From Boesenbergia rotunda (lineage: Eukaryota; Streptophyta; Magnoliopsida; Zingiberales; Zingiberaceae): a DNA stretch of 64,000 nucleotides. The notes under the pieces are model-generated. The model was given only the letters and a program-made list of their open reading frames with translations. It did not search any database and was not told the origin of the DNA. Within the stretch, counting starts at the first letter, position 1, and each line of letters begins with the position of its first letter. Where the stretch lies: assembly GCA_024364735.1 (NCBI GenBank), contig JAGFNQ010009461.1, forward strand, positions 62,001 through 126,000, read 5' to 3'. Below are positions 48,547 to 61,077 of this stretch, in pieces. Both the position numbers and the translations under genes were made by a program.

Positions 48547-51432
48547 TCACTGCGATAGCAACTTAGAGTCGCATGCTACGATCTTCACTCTCCTAGCTTG
48601 ATCATTAAATTCATCACTTTTGAAAGTTGCATTTTGCAAGATGAACGTCCAAACATTATCACAGAACCTGTAGGTGTGTAGGTGACCCTGCAGAACAGTC
48701 TCCAAAGAGTTCAGATATATCCCAATTAGCAGATTAACAATTAAAAGGCAGGATTGAGAATGCAGATACGATAGATGCTTATTATTTTACTCTAAATTTG
48801 CAAAGCTTGGATGCTGAATAAATAGAATGCATTGATACTTGTCAATCATAGCATATACCTATGAAATTATGAAATAATTTCAGGATTAAGTTCCAGGTTG
48901 GTCGCCCTAGTATAAAGTAAAGATAGCAACTTAAAGAAAATGAAGCTGGAGGGAAAAAGAATTTAGCATACAGGTTGTGTATGTAGTGGCAAAAGGGGGC
49001 GAAACGCTTGCCCCCAGCGCCCCCGTCAATCCACCTCAGGGCCAACACGAAGGAGGTAAATCACAGTGACTGAGAAGACAAGAGGTTGGAGGGGAGAGAC
49101 ATACAGGTTGTGTATGTAGTAAATAAGAGAGAGATCCATGACTGAGGTTGTGGTGAAGCAATCCTAGGAATTGACAAGAGCATGAAGAAACTGAAAATAT
49201 TTATAGAAAGTAGGTAAGCAAATCTTACAACAAAAAATGTTGCATAGAAGCACTGCATGGCAATAACTTCAAACTATGATTGTTTAGTCTCATATGGTAC
49301 GTTGTAAGCTAATAGAGGGTTTTATATAGTTATCTAAGTTATCAAATACTAACTTAAGCTTAAGAATTTGGGTGAGCGGTTGGGCTTCATAAGTTAATGG
49401 TCAATTCTCTCATCCAAGTGGGTTGTGACAGTTGGTTTGAAGCCAACCTAATGTAGACATATAATAAGGTATTGGAAAGGATCGTCTACATGATGGTGTA
49501 ATCACCATTGGACCTCACATCCCCGTCAATTAGGGGTATTTTGGGCTGTGAGTTGTATTTTAAGCTTCTCATTTAGTATAAGATTGTAATCCCCAATTTA
49601 TTCCGACATTCGATAAAGGAGCTTTATAAGCTTAAATGAAATGAGTTATCTACTATTAACTTAGTTTAAGCATTTTGAGACCGAGATTGGGCTTGGTAAG
49701 TTAATGGGCCATTTCTCTCATTTAAGCTGAATGTGACAATGATTGGCAAGAGAACATGTCTAATCAGTAACAGCTAGTTTTATGAAAAATACTAAAATAG
49801 GCAGCAAGTTAAATTTATCGTGGTACCAGCACTGTAGACAACTTTGTGTTTGAATCTAGCCACTACTGGAATTCAAAAATGTCTCCGGAATTAGATTGAG
49901 TCGGTACATTGTCCCACTCTAATTATATAAAAAACATAATCTCATCCATTTGCCAACAGCCTGAGCTTTTAGGATAAGTTATTTGGCCAACAAAATTTGA
50001 AATAATCGGAAAATTGTCCAGTTCAAGAACCATGAGATCATGATTTGCTTGTTGAGAAAACTAACTGGTTAACTTACTATTGCGGCAATCAACTAGTGGT
50101 TGTCATGTAAGTATTGTATTTTTTTTTTTCTTTTGTTTGCCTTATTATTTTATGATACTCTAGAACTAAGTATCTTGCTTCACTCATTAAGCAAACACCT
50201 AACAAACCAGGCAATCTGGTATGCATCTTTGGCAACGTGAAGCACCTAGATTAACAATAAATCAGAATAGATATAAATGCGATTGTGATCATAATGAAGG
50301 TTTGCCTTACGGGTCCACTGCTTAATCTGGAATGGCCAACAAAGTAGTATGCAAATAGTGAAATATATAAACAAGCGGATATGCAGAGAGAAGGATGGAA
50401 GAAAAATAATCTTTGCATGGCCACTACGCAGAAAATGATAAAGAAGATGACAGAGTAGAGCGGCAGTGGCGGGGCTACAAATTAATGCCAGATAACAGTT
50501 GTCACACAAGTGCACACGTTAATCACAAGAACTTAGAGCTACTTGGGCTTCTCCAGGTACATTGAAAAAAACATGTTTACAATTACAGGAGCATAGAACT
50601 GCATAAATTTCCAATGGACCAAGTAATAAAGAACTGGAGAACTTGCAACTTGATTTTGGACTATTCTGTTAGAATAAAAAATATGAAAGACAGTTGAAGC
50701 TTGAGAAACAAAAAGCAAGTAGCTTTTATAAGACCATCAGCTGCATCACCATGACCTATGAGGAAATATTTTTTCATAACTAACTAAACCAATTGACAAA
50801 TTAGTTCATTCCATCTTTCATATTTTCAGGTTTGAAACCCAGTGGAGATGATAACCAATAACTCTGTATGGAATGTGCTGCAGTAACTAAAGCCTATCCA
50901 AATTCCATTTCTTAATTTCTCAAAATCAGACACAAGATTTCACATATCATGCTTATATGTGATTGTAATCAAGTCATGCTCACATGGGAAGTTGATAATG
51001 AAGGGTCAAAGGCGCAAGTATCTTATGAAGAACCAATTTAGATCAATGTTAACTTAAAAGGTTGATTTTACAATAGCACAAAATATTAAACATATCAGAG
51101 GATTAGGGAGCTTGGCTGAAGTGAGTATTGCAAAAAATAATATGTCGAACATGTTAACAATGAGCCTTTACCTTAATAGTAACCTTGCTCTTTACTTGAG
51201 TCTCCAAGCCTCAGTCATGGACTGGAAAGAGATAATATCAGCACACTAATATGATCACAGAAATGCCAGAAGAATTTTGACAACTGCTAAAAATTTAGCT
51301 CACCTTATCAAACTGCATAAGAACTTGAATAGCAAGCTCTGGGCTCAAGGCTCCAGTTGAAACCATCTCATCTAGAGTTTCTGTCAAGCACATACCAATA
51401 CTGGACCTTCGGTACAATTCAAATGTGGCCAT
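48547..51432 (-). CDS. TFIIA gamma (small) subunit, frameshifted in exon 2
   Basis: TFIIA-gamma pairs with TFIIA-alpha/beta and stabilises TBP on TATA promoters. Exon 1 (51304-51432, 43 codons) starts MATFELYRRSSIGMCLTETL. Exon 3 (48547-48687) reads GHLHTYRFCDNVWTFILQNA and ends VKIVACDSKLLSQ. Both are strongly family-like. Exon 2 (51172-51221) is 50 nt where the family needs 51 (SMTEALETQVKSKVTIK). One T is missing at GCTTGGAG (near 51205-51209), giving SMTEAWRLK then a stop. Splice sites are good. Skipping exon 2 would keep frame but lose 17 residues. Residue 39 is Met, where Val is usual. It may be a recent pseudogene, a null allele or an assembly error. The first coding exon is preceded by an acceptor (AG at about 51437), implying a 5' UTR intron. 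Intron 2 holds a fresh retroposon. Confidence 0.9.
48988..49099 (+). mobile_element. short retroposon, copy 2 (TFIIA-gamma intron 2)
   Basis: A 112-bp insert flanked by a perfect 21-bp direct repeat (48967-48987 and 49100-49120). TGGCAAAAGGG (48987-48997) matches the pol III A-box consensus. CGTCAATCC (49025-49033) is a poor B-box-like match. Shared with copy 1: GGCAAAAGG, then GCCCCCAGCGCCCCCG, then CAGGGCC. A long perfect target duplication means LINE-machinery insertion and a young age. Confidence 0.8.
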
Positions 51433-54400
51433 AGACTATTCTAAGATATCAAAATTAATGGTTATCCAATGAAAAAAGCCAATGATTAATATAACAAACA
51501 ACATGAAACAAAGAAATTTTGTTTGATTGTTTATAGTGGGAAGGCAGAGAACAATTTTTTAACATATTAGACAGTTGCCAATATCATTATTCCTCTAAAT
51601 TTGCCCTAAATAATCTTATTAGATAGACCAAGATAGTGACATTAAATATTGATTGGCTGCAGAAGTACTAAACACAAAAAGATGTGGTTATTAAGGCTGC
51701 GTTTGGTAGGCTGTAATCCACCCTGTAATGTAATCCACATTACATTACAAGTTGGATTCGTTTGTTTGGAATAACTTTAAAGTTGTAATGTAATGTAATC
51801 TCGATTACAAAAGAGGTTGATACTTTGTAATCTGGATTACAAACCAAAACCTCCGTAATCTGGATTACATTACGGCTTGTAAAGTTGTCGGTCGGGCGAC
51901 GACGGTCGTCGGTCGCCGCCCGGTCGTCGCTCGGTCGACGCCCGGCCGCCGCCACCCGCCGCCGGTCGCCGGCCGGCCGCCGGCCGGTCGCCGGCCGGCC
52001 ATCGCCGGTCGCCGGCCGGCCGGCCCCGGCCGGTCGGCGGCGGTCGTCGGTCGTCAATCTTGATTACATTACAGGATGGATTACCCCTCACCAAATAAAG
52101 GAATCCAACTTGTAATGGTTATCAAAGATTACATACAATCATTACAAAATAACAATGTAATAAGATTACATACATTACATTACAACTGATTACATTATAG
52201 AGATACATTATAAAACTACTAAGTATTGTATTGTTTACTTTGCCAATAACAAGGCATATACATAAGTCAATTAATCCAGGATATCAACTAGGAAATATTT
52301 GTTCTATAATGATCTTCGATGCACCTTTAGCAATATGCAGACTCAGAAGTTCTTGATACAAAAGAGTGAACAATAAAAAAAAAACATTATGAATAACTAT
52401 CTGAACATGTCTTATATCCCGTATTACTGACATATGCTTAATCTAATTTAACACCTTATTTATGACCGCTGTGGAACTTCTCTTGTTGTACATTCATCAA
52501 AGGTTGGTCAGCCACAAATGATAAGAAGAGCAGTTGAAAATTGTTTGGTACCCAATTTTTAGTTGATTTCACGATCCTTTTGAATGGCAAAACAACTTTC
52601 TGTTCCTTGTTGTCTTGAGTATATCAAAACACAATAAATTGAAGAAAAGGATTCACCTACCTGCTCTTTATATCTATATGGGTGTGATAGAGTTCTGATT
52701 TTGCTTTAGAGAGCTAAAACAAGATTAACACAACATTCTGATAAGTTCCAACTAGTTGAGTGGTAAGCCGGCATGCAATTCTGATTTAAAATTTATTTCC
52801 CTACACAAGATAGGGAGAAAATTCTACTTAGAATCATAGCAGCTGGTCATGAGAAGATGAAGAATAGTTTCTTTTTTATTCCTGGAATGCCTTTTTTTTT
52901 TCTTGAAGAAACCCCAGAGAAATGGCAACACTGCTTAAGAAAAAATTTCATGTACAATAAGGAGACTGACAGAATTGAAGATCCAGAAAGAACCAAACAA
53001 TTCTCAGAAAAATCTATTGTCCTTGGTAGACATCATTTTGGATCAGAATTTTTGGCTTAGATTTTCGGACATTAACAAGATTTTAAAGGATAGTGTAGCA
53101 ATTACAATACAGAAGCACTTCTTAGGAGAGATGACACTTGGAAATATTCTTGCAACGAAATGAAGAGAAAAAAAAAATACAAGCGACAGTTTAAAATAAA
53201 AAATAAAATTGAGCTATCAAGGCCATTTTTCATTTCTACGGGAAAAGCAATTGACTTCGCCACAAAATTGTGCAAACTCCAAAAACAGATTATAAACCAA
53301 ATGACAGTCAAAATTAAAAACTACATCATAAACAACAACAATTCCAACAATTTGGACAGTAGTCAACCTATCATCTTTTAATTAAATGAACTTCCAATTA
53401 TGGAATATGCAAATCTATAAATTTTATCCACAAACTAAATGATTTCTTTTAATTAACATTTACTATGAGGATAATCAAACTAAAGAAAGTACCAAAAGCA
53501 TATGATGATCTGAAAGATTAAAAATTTAAAGAAACCCTCTTAACATGATTTCCTTCTAGGCCCAAGTATTTAACTCTAAAAGGTATCCAATCATCGAGAA
53601 CATGTTCATGATAGATATGTTAAAAATGTAGAAATTAATGTGAAAACATACAAAACATGTGATAGATAACAATTTCCTAAATTTCCAACAGAAAGCAATC
53701 GGTCCGAATAAACTTAATATATTTTAAACTTATACTTTTAAGCACAAGCAAATCCAGTTGACACACAAGTACAATATCTTTGGGATGAAACAGATGTCTA
53801 TTCCCTTTTCCATTTAGGCCACATGTTTTTAGTTTTCTCATTCTCACCATAACTCCCTGATGGAATAATGAGTGACTAGCAGTGCATTAGACCTTTTGTT
53901 TGCCCGACTTTCAGGCAGCTACCTATCAAGGGCAATGACCTGTCCTTCTACACCCACACGCCAAACATGGAAAATCATGCCCAACTATTCCTCCTACTTA
54001 AAGATCTGTAAAAGAAAATGACTTGCGCTGAACTACATGGAAATACATTCGATCAATACATGCGGTTCATGATGATTAATTACAATTGCAAGAAAAAAAC
54101 CCCTGAATCCTAATTATCATGAAATAATTCAATAGACCACTTTGTTTCCTAGTTTCTTCAGTGCTTCCACCTTTAACAACTAGATGTTTCCTAGACCAAA
54201 GGTTCTGCAAATGTGGCATTTATTGTCCTTTTGTTTGATATGGACTCATAACATTTTGGGGGAAAAGCACTTGTCCTCAAGTACAGCATAGGGGTTGGAC
54301 TTTGGCATGAGACTGGCCTAATGATGACAGGGGTGATCTAGGTTTTGACAACATGCGCCTTATCTCATTTAATAGCTTTCCTCTTTTTAGTTTGGGCTAA

Positions 54401-55260
54401 TGACCTGTGTTCTAGACGAAAAGGAAGAGCACATTATGATGCCGCAAGATACATTTTTCAGTCTACAACTATCGTGTCATTAATGCAATAAAATTATTCA
54501 AGTTGAAGAGTTGCCGCATCCAGAATGATAAACTATGAAGTTAAAGCAGAAAACTACACCAAAATGGAAATTAACTATAAATCTAAAGCAATGAAAATAC
54601 AGTTCTGCAAGCAGCATATTTATCATGGGAAGAAATGCAAGTAATATTTTTTTTGTCCGTTTAAGGAATCATGTATTTCACTGCCTCAACAGGAAGATAA
54701 CAAGTTAGGCTCGTGATAGATCAACAAAAACAATGGCAGAGACCTGAAGAAAATCAGCAGCAGTCTTCCAATAGCTACTACCCGTGCTTTTCAAATATGT
54801 CACAATGACACTTTTTAATTCTTGGGTTGATTATCTACTGACCTTCAAGATTCTAATTTAAATCACACAAAATTTCATGAAACGTTAAATTATTAGGAAG
54901 GGGGAGAGAGAGAGAGAGAAAAAGAACATTCGACATAAGTCTTTCCGATACCCAAAGTGAGGGGGAAAAAACAAAAGACGCCTCCTTTCAGTCTGCAAAG
55001 AAACCTTAATTACTATCCAACAAGTCGAACGACAATTAAAACCGATTAGCCACGAAGCAGAGATCGAAAACGATGAAATCAAGGCAGAATTAGCTATTTT
55101 CAAGTCGACAAAAAGCCGACCGATGCCTAAACCTAAATCCAAGACCAAAACATGTAACGCAAGAGGCCAATAGGGGATTTCGACCTCAAACGAAATGCTA
55201 CTTTAAACAGTGAGCGAAGGACAGTTTTTTTTTTACATAAGTATGTTTTTGAAACGGGAG
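51433..55260 (-). other. inferred 5' UTR intron of TFIIA-gamma
   Basis: An acceptor just before the start codon and a promoter-like region near 55450 imply one long leader intron. Apart from the GC-core element, I see only AT-rich sequence. A GA tract lies at 54901-54922. No other gene was recognised. The donor was not pinned down. Confidence 0.4.
51691..52200. mobile_element. AT-rich hairpin element with a GC-rich core
   Basis: The left part (from 'aggctgcgtttggtaggctg' at 51694) and the right part (to about 52105) are inverted: TTTGGTAGGCTGTAATCCA is mirrored by TGGATTACCCCTCACCAAA. More 'gattacattac' repeats run to 52200. A 160-bp core (51888-52052) consists of 'cggtcgccggccggc' type repeats and is close to pure G+C. 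TTA precedes the left end. It lies in the inferred 5' UTR intron of TFIIA-gamma. Confidence 0.65.
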
Positions 55261-55390
55261 AAAATGACCTCCGATCGCAAGATCCTGAGCTAAGTCTTGA
55301 CCGTCGGAACCCTACTCGCCGCGAGGAAGGGAACTTGGACCCGGGAATTTATACCACGGGGATAACGTTGCCGGAGGCAGGAGAGCGAAG

Positions 55391-55447
55391 TGAGAGAGAG
55401 AGAGAGAGAGATCGGTCCCCAACGGGATTCAAATCAAGGATTTTATA
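55391..55447 (-). promoter_or_regulatory. TFIIA-gamma promoter: TATA box and CT initiator
   Basis: TATAAAA on the minus strand at 55447-55441. About 30-50 bp downstream is a CT repeat (55411-55391), a common plant start-site context. A transcription start near 55410 is inferred. Confidence 0.5.
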
Positions 55448-55560
55448 GGGAGATGGATCGGGAGGAAGACAATATATAGGTCGAGATACAAGGAAGCCTC
55501 GAAGAAGTCGATTTTTCCAATGGATATGTCCGCATAGTAATCTCTCCATGCGGAAAGTGA

Positions 55561-57870
55561 ATCGGCCGTCCGTTGTCTAGATAAATGGATTCATCACCGT
55601 AAGATAGTGGGGTTGGAATCTGCGGATCTCGGTCGAATCTCTGCGAGCCGAGCGGATCGGACGAATCAAATCAGTGCGACTCTGTTGAGTCAAAATTAAG
55701 GGCATAAAATTTTTATTTTCTTATAAAAATTATTAAATTTATTTATTAAAAGTTTAATCGAATTCGAATTAAGTTTAAACTTTTCATCAAATTCAATTGA
55801 TAATATATTAATTTAATAGACATTGTTTTCTTTATTTTTAATCAATGATTATATTTATAATTTAAATTTAAATAAAACAATAAGTTGTTCATAAATTTAT
55901 TTTTATATATTAATAAAATTAAGTTTATTTATGGCATACAGTTATTATACAGCAACTAAGTGTGATATTCAAGTTATTCAGATGTCCAGTGCACAAATAA
56001 TCTATAAATTAAATTTAGAATAAATTTTAAAAGTCACCTTAGCATTCCTATAAAAATACTGACTGCTTAAAATTTTTAAATATGTGGGTTAGCAATTTCG
56101 AAATAAAATCCATGAATTTGTGTGATATAACTTTAAAAAAATCTTTTGTTGGTTGTTGTCTTTAAATTTTCTTTATCAAAAACATTTAATTTATATTCTA
56201 TTAAGTTAAAAGTATTTTTAAAATTTGCAAGTCGGAATCACCTATATTTCCTTAGAAACACATTATTTTATATTTATAATTTCGAATTTATAAACATGCT
56301 ACTGCAAACTTTTTTTAAACATAAATATCATAGTTATTTATTTTTCAAAATAATGATAAAAATAATTTAAATTGACAATATTGTTCTTAACTTTCAAACA
56401 CATAATGCCTTTGGGTTTAATAATTTATTGATGATTATATTTATTAATATTTCAAATAGACGTTTCATGTATCTAACAATTGATACTTATGAGAAAATTG
56501 AAAGCTAAAAAAAACATATATTGAATACTATTTTGAAAGGGATGATATGTATTTATGGGAGAATAATATTTCTAAATTGAAAGTGACCTGTATTTTTTAG
56601 TGTGTATGAATCGATAGATTCTTAAAAAAATAGCTTCAGAAAATTCACTACTTTTTTCATATTTTTAACAAGAAGCTTAAATTCATTACCAAATAGAATT
56701 GAAATTTAATTGATTATTTGATATAATTCTAGAATAGCTATGGCCTTATTTTCTCCTTATCTTTCACCAATCACTAACTCGACTTGCCAAAAAAAAAAAG
56801 TAATATGAATCTAGTATTTGTATTGTTGCATCACAATTACAGAAAACATTGACCAGAGCATCATAAGAGAGATGTTCTTTGTGCAGTTCCCTCTTTGCTG
56901 TAGAAGTATCAATTCCTACGACTACAATTCAGGCACAAGAAGGAAACTCTATAATACCAGTTCTTGTTAGAGAAAACAATGAATGATTATTCTGTCCTAT
57001 TATTATATACATCACTCATGCCAATTGTGTTTGATTTTCAGGATAAGGTATTGGATATTGAAGTATGGTCAACTGATTAATTGTTAATGCTAAACTTATT
57101 TCAACAAAAAGAAATGACAGAAAATCCCAAAAATATTCAAGTCATTCACATCTGAGATGTTTCAGAACTAAATTGAAGGATACTTGCATAACCAAATCAG
57201 CCAATTAGAAATTACAGCTTATTTTAGTCAAGTAAAGCCTCAAGACGAAGTATAAGTTAATGCGAGTGGAAACAAAAAAAAAAAAACTGATTGTGTCTCA
57301 GTTTCAACAGCCTATAACCAATATTTACAATGTCAAATTAACCAAACCTTTGCTCTAATAAGAAATGGAAAAGCAGCCCCATAACAGATATTGAGAGAGC
57401 TGTGAGACAAAATCAATTTTTAAGCCATTGTATAGTTTCTATTAGCAACAATAGTTTTTGCTAACTATTAATCAATGAGAGTACTACTGCACCATAGCGT
57501 CAATTAATAGTTCTGATGGGCTGATCGGCATCAAGTAATTAACTTAGAGAAAGTAGGGTTACTGGTGAATCATAGTTGTGACAAGTGCGCACTTAGCTGC
57601 GCCTAGGCGCACAGTGCAGCCAGGTATGCCATTTGCGCTGACCCAGGCACAATACTTGAATGAAGCACGCTTACGCGCGCACCTTTTGAGAGGTTAAGGC
57701 ACGCTTAAGGCGCGATTTTCCTCACCTTATTGAAGTTTTTAAAATTAAATCCAATCTCATACCTTTAATCACCCTTTAAATTAATTAGGTTGCATTAACT
57801 TGCATACATGCGATATATTTTTCTTGTGTGACTCTTCTTCTCTCCTAGAAAATGAACATCAACCTCCTTA
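55561..57870. other. intergenic, AT-rich
   Basis: No gene was recognised. Around 57590-57720 a GC-rich 'gcgcctaggcgcacagtgc' type stretch with several GGCGC-like palindromes recalls the GC motifs in the fold-back element at 42353-43345. A partner 'cttgtgcctagcgcctcag' piece lies at about 59100. Confidence 0.4.
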
Positions 57871-58267
57871 GGGCATCTCCAATGCAAGCCTTGTGAGAGG
57901 TTTAAAAAAAAAAATTAATAAAAAAGCTTGAACTATTATAGATTTGAGGTTTGAGGTTTGAGGTTTGTAGTTAAAGAACAGTAGTGAAAACTCAAACCTT
58001 CTTTTTTCTCTTGAAGATGGAGCTCATAATTAATGAAAAAGTAGTGTTGCATTGTGATTTATGATTTGTGATTTGTAATATAGGGAGGTATGTGATTTGT
58101 AATATAGGGAGGTATATGATTTGTAATATAGGGTTCATAAAAAAGTTGTAGAGAGGTTTTTTCATTGTAGAGAGAATAATAAGTTTTTATATTTTTGATG
58201 TGGCATCAATGTGACATAGAAAATTACAAAAAAACCTCATTTAGAGGTTTAATCATTGGAGATGCCC
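57871..58267. mobile_element. Tourist-like (PIF/Harbinger) MITE
   Basis: Terminal inverted repeats GGGCATCTCCAATG (57871-57884) and CATTGGAGATGCCC (58254-58267), with target duplication TTA on both sides (57868-57870, 58268-58270). Perfect TIRs and a 3-bp TTA duplication are diagnostic of the superfamily. A 27-bp unit containing 'tgatttgtaatatagggagg' is repeated at 58070-58130. No coding sequence. Confidence 0.9.
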
Positions 58268-58549
58268 TTAATCCCCTTGCAAACTTATTTCACTAATTTT
58301 CTCTATGCTTGACTCTTCCTCTCCCTAAAAGATAAGCATCAACCTCCCCTCCCACTTATTTCACTAATTTTCGCTATGGTGCTTATTTTTCAAAAATTAA
58401 CACCACTTTGATAGTGTATTTTGAAAATCACATTGGTGTTGTTCATTGAAATACAACACTACAGTGGTGTTGTTCTTTAAATGCAGCACCACAGTGGTTG
58501 GCGGAAGGGGTAGAATGGGAAACAAATACTCTTTGGAAACAAATGCAGC

Positions 58550-58951
58550 TAGGGATAGCAATTTCCTCCGAACCCGATGATGGATCCGATATCCAATCCG
58601 AATGGAGAAGGATGTGGAGGGACTACCGATATCCGATAGACTACCCGAATACCTGATTATATATATTAAAGAATTTTTTTCCCCAAAACCATCTACCTAT
58701 TTTTGTTAATGTTAGGAGTAGGCTATATAAATATTTAATCTATTTTTTTAATTATATATATATTTTTAATATGATGTTACTTCTAATATGCATTGTTGAA
58801 TGATGATAATTGGATGGAAAGAAAAATATTATTATATAGAAGATATCCGATTCTTTAATGGGTATGGGTATGAGGATGGATATTCGATCCCCAATGGGTA
58901 TGGAGATGGAGGATATGGAATCCAACCCGAACTCAACCCTAGTCATCCCTA
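58550..58951. mobile_element. hAT-like MITE
   Basis: Ends TAGGGAT...ATCCCTA with a perfect 8-bp target duplication AATGCAGC (58542-58549, 58952-58959), the hAT signature. Subterminal 'gatatcc' and 'gggtatgg' motifs recur in both halves. 402 bp, no transposase. Confidence 0.88.
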
Positions 58952-58959
58952 AATGCAGC

Positions 58960-60330
58960 GTCTCAGTGAATTTTGTATTTACATTATTGTTTAATAGTTT
59001 GTGAAATATTTGAATTTAGTTAGTGAAATATTTTGACAGAAATTTCTTATATATGTTTGAATGGTAAAAATTTATACCCAAAACGCCTTATTGACCTCAC
59101 CTTGTGCCTAGCGCCTCAGGCCCCACAACACCTATGTGTTTTTGGACGTCTCACGTCTTAAATAACTATGTGGCAAATACACATTTCTCGAGGAATAAAA
59201 TGCTTTAAAACTAGATAATTATCTAGAATAGAGGTTGATTCTAAGAAGTACTTTTGGTAATCTAACGATGTAATAGAAGAGAAATTGATAGGAAAATCTC
59301 TGGGGTGAGACAGGAGAGACAGAGGATGTGAAAAAGCTCAAAGGTCGAGTTGAATCAATGCAGTGTTTAAAATTCTTATATCTTTGCCTCTCCGTGGCAA
59401 GAAGTTTCGACCACAATTATCTTGTGCACACTTTATAGTCCTTTTTCTTTTTTGTTTATTCTGTGATGGTTTTTCTTCCCAACAATTAGCTATATTCAGT
59501 CATGCTTGTACACCCAATTGTGAATGTGATTAAGGTAGTCTTACTGCTGATTCTTATATTTTCTACCTCCTAACATTCTATGTTAAAGTAGAATAGAAGC
59601 TAAATAGCAATTTCCAAAATGTAATTAAATGGGTAATAAGCTTAACAGTTAGCAATTATAAGCTCATTTTGTTCTAATATGAACATGAAATAATATAACT
59701 GAATAATCTTGCCAAGGCCTTCATATGGTCTTCATGCTCCAAAGCTAGCATAAAAGATCTCCATGAACAAGAAATGTTACTAACTCTTAAATGCAGCATA
59801 TAAGTTGCAAGTCAATGACCATAAGTCTCTCATTTTGTCAAAATTAAGTTGCAGGATAGTAATGAACAATACAAGTTAAACAACAACAGCATCCATTTCC
59901 AGAGTAGTTTGGAATTCTTGTAGCATGAAAAAAGACCAAAGAATATATAATTTCCTAGTTGCAAAGTATATTTACACACATCTTTGATAGTTTCAGATTC
60001 AATTCCAGAGCTATCACATTTAGAATCTACAATGCAAACACTTGATCAACACTACATGTTCAACTAAACACACGACATAAAGCTGATCAACTCCACTTTT
60101 TCACAGTAAAATTAACATAATCATAAAAACTAGTACTGGATCTGGAGTCAATGTTAAGCAATCTTGTCTAAGTTTATATGACAAACTTGTTGAAATAACA
60201 AGGGTTACTACTGAAATATGATTCACATAGTTTTATAGATCGATAGTCCTAATTGATCATTGCGTTGTAGGCTTACCGAGCAAGACTTTCACAACAGAAA
60301 CTTGGAATCAGCTCCATAGTTCAGCAGACT
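58960..60330. other. 3' flank of the RING gene, AT-rich
   Basis: The 3' UTR of the minus-strand RING gene should lie within the last few hundred bases. Nothing else was recognised. Confidence 0.45.
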
Positions 60331-61077
60331 TTAGTTCTCGCACTCTGGATCCTTGGTCGGAAGCTCGTACCGGCAAACTGGGCACGTATTCCTCATGCCA
60401 AGCCATGGCAAAATGCAATCTCCATGATAAATATGCAAGCAAGGCAACCGCCTCACCGTCTCCAATATCAAAATCTCATCTTTGCAAACCGCGCAAAATG
60501 TGTTTTTCTCGGCCGCATCCTCGTCTGACATGACGACCACGGGAAGCCCGTCGACCACCGATTTCGCCGTCGGAGTGTTCATCATCCTATCGTAGTCAAG
60601 GTCATCGTAGAAGTAGGGATCAGCATCGCTTTCGATATCTTCCGAAACCCCTCTTCCTAATACGATTCGTATTAAGGTCACAAGCGCGTCGTCGTACTCC
60701 AAGTCACTCCATTCGTCTACTTCCTGAGAAGACCTCGATCCCGCCAGGGATCCATGATCATCGAAGGCATCGATCGCCACCTCCTCCTCCGCCCCACCGC
60801 TCGCTGTCTCCCTGGTGCGGACGCAATCACACTGAAGAGGCGGACCAAGATCATCTCCGCTCCGATTGGTATCCTCCGAAGCAACGTCATGGACAGGGTC
60901 TTCGCGTTCGGAATCGGAGTCCGAATCGAGCCCGACGACCCGGAGCCCTGGGACAAAGGCATAGGGGCGGGTGGATCCGCCGATTTCCGCAGAGGGGTCT
61001 TGGGCAAGGTTGTTCGGTGGGCTCTGGACGAGGAATTCATCGTCGCCGTGAAGTACGATGGAATCGATGGGATCCAT
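60331..61077 (-). CDS. RING-H2 E3 ubiquitin ligase, single exon
   Basis: 248 aa from the ATG at 61077. The C-terminal RING-H2 domain has all eight ligands: C195, C198, C213, H215, H218, C221, C232, C235 (spacing C-x2-C-x14-C-x1-H-x2-H-x2-C-x10-C-x2-C). W225 is in the position that contacts E2 enzymes. Such domains transfer ubiquitin from an E2 to a substrate. The long N-terminal part is acidic and Ser-rich (SDSDSEREDP, EVDEWSDLEYDD, DADPYFYDDLDYDR) and probably disordered, apart from DDALVTLIRIVLGRG. Domain order recalls CIP8/RZF-type plant ligases, but I cannot name the orthologue. The target is unknown. There are no transmembrane segments, so cytosolic or nuclear is likely. The gene is GC-rich, which opens overlapping false frames. 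Confidence 0.93.
   Translation of the reverse strand: MDPIDSIVLHGDDEFLVQSPPNNLAQDPSAEIGGSTRPYAFVPGLRVVGLDSDSDSEREDPVHDVASEDTNRSGDDLGPPLQCDCVRTRETASGGAEEEVAIDAFDDHGSLAGSRSSQEVDEWSDLEYDDALVTLIRIVLGRGVSEDIESDADPYFYDDLDYDRMMNTPTAKSVVDGLPVVVMSDEDAAEKNTFCAVCKDEILILETVRRLPCLHIYHGDCILPWLGMRNTCPVCRYELPTKDPECEN

Noticed and set aside
51740..52115. Arg/Pro/Gly-rich frames on both strands
   Set aside because: They arise from the GC-rich core of a MITE and have no start context or family features.
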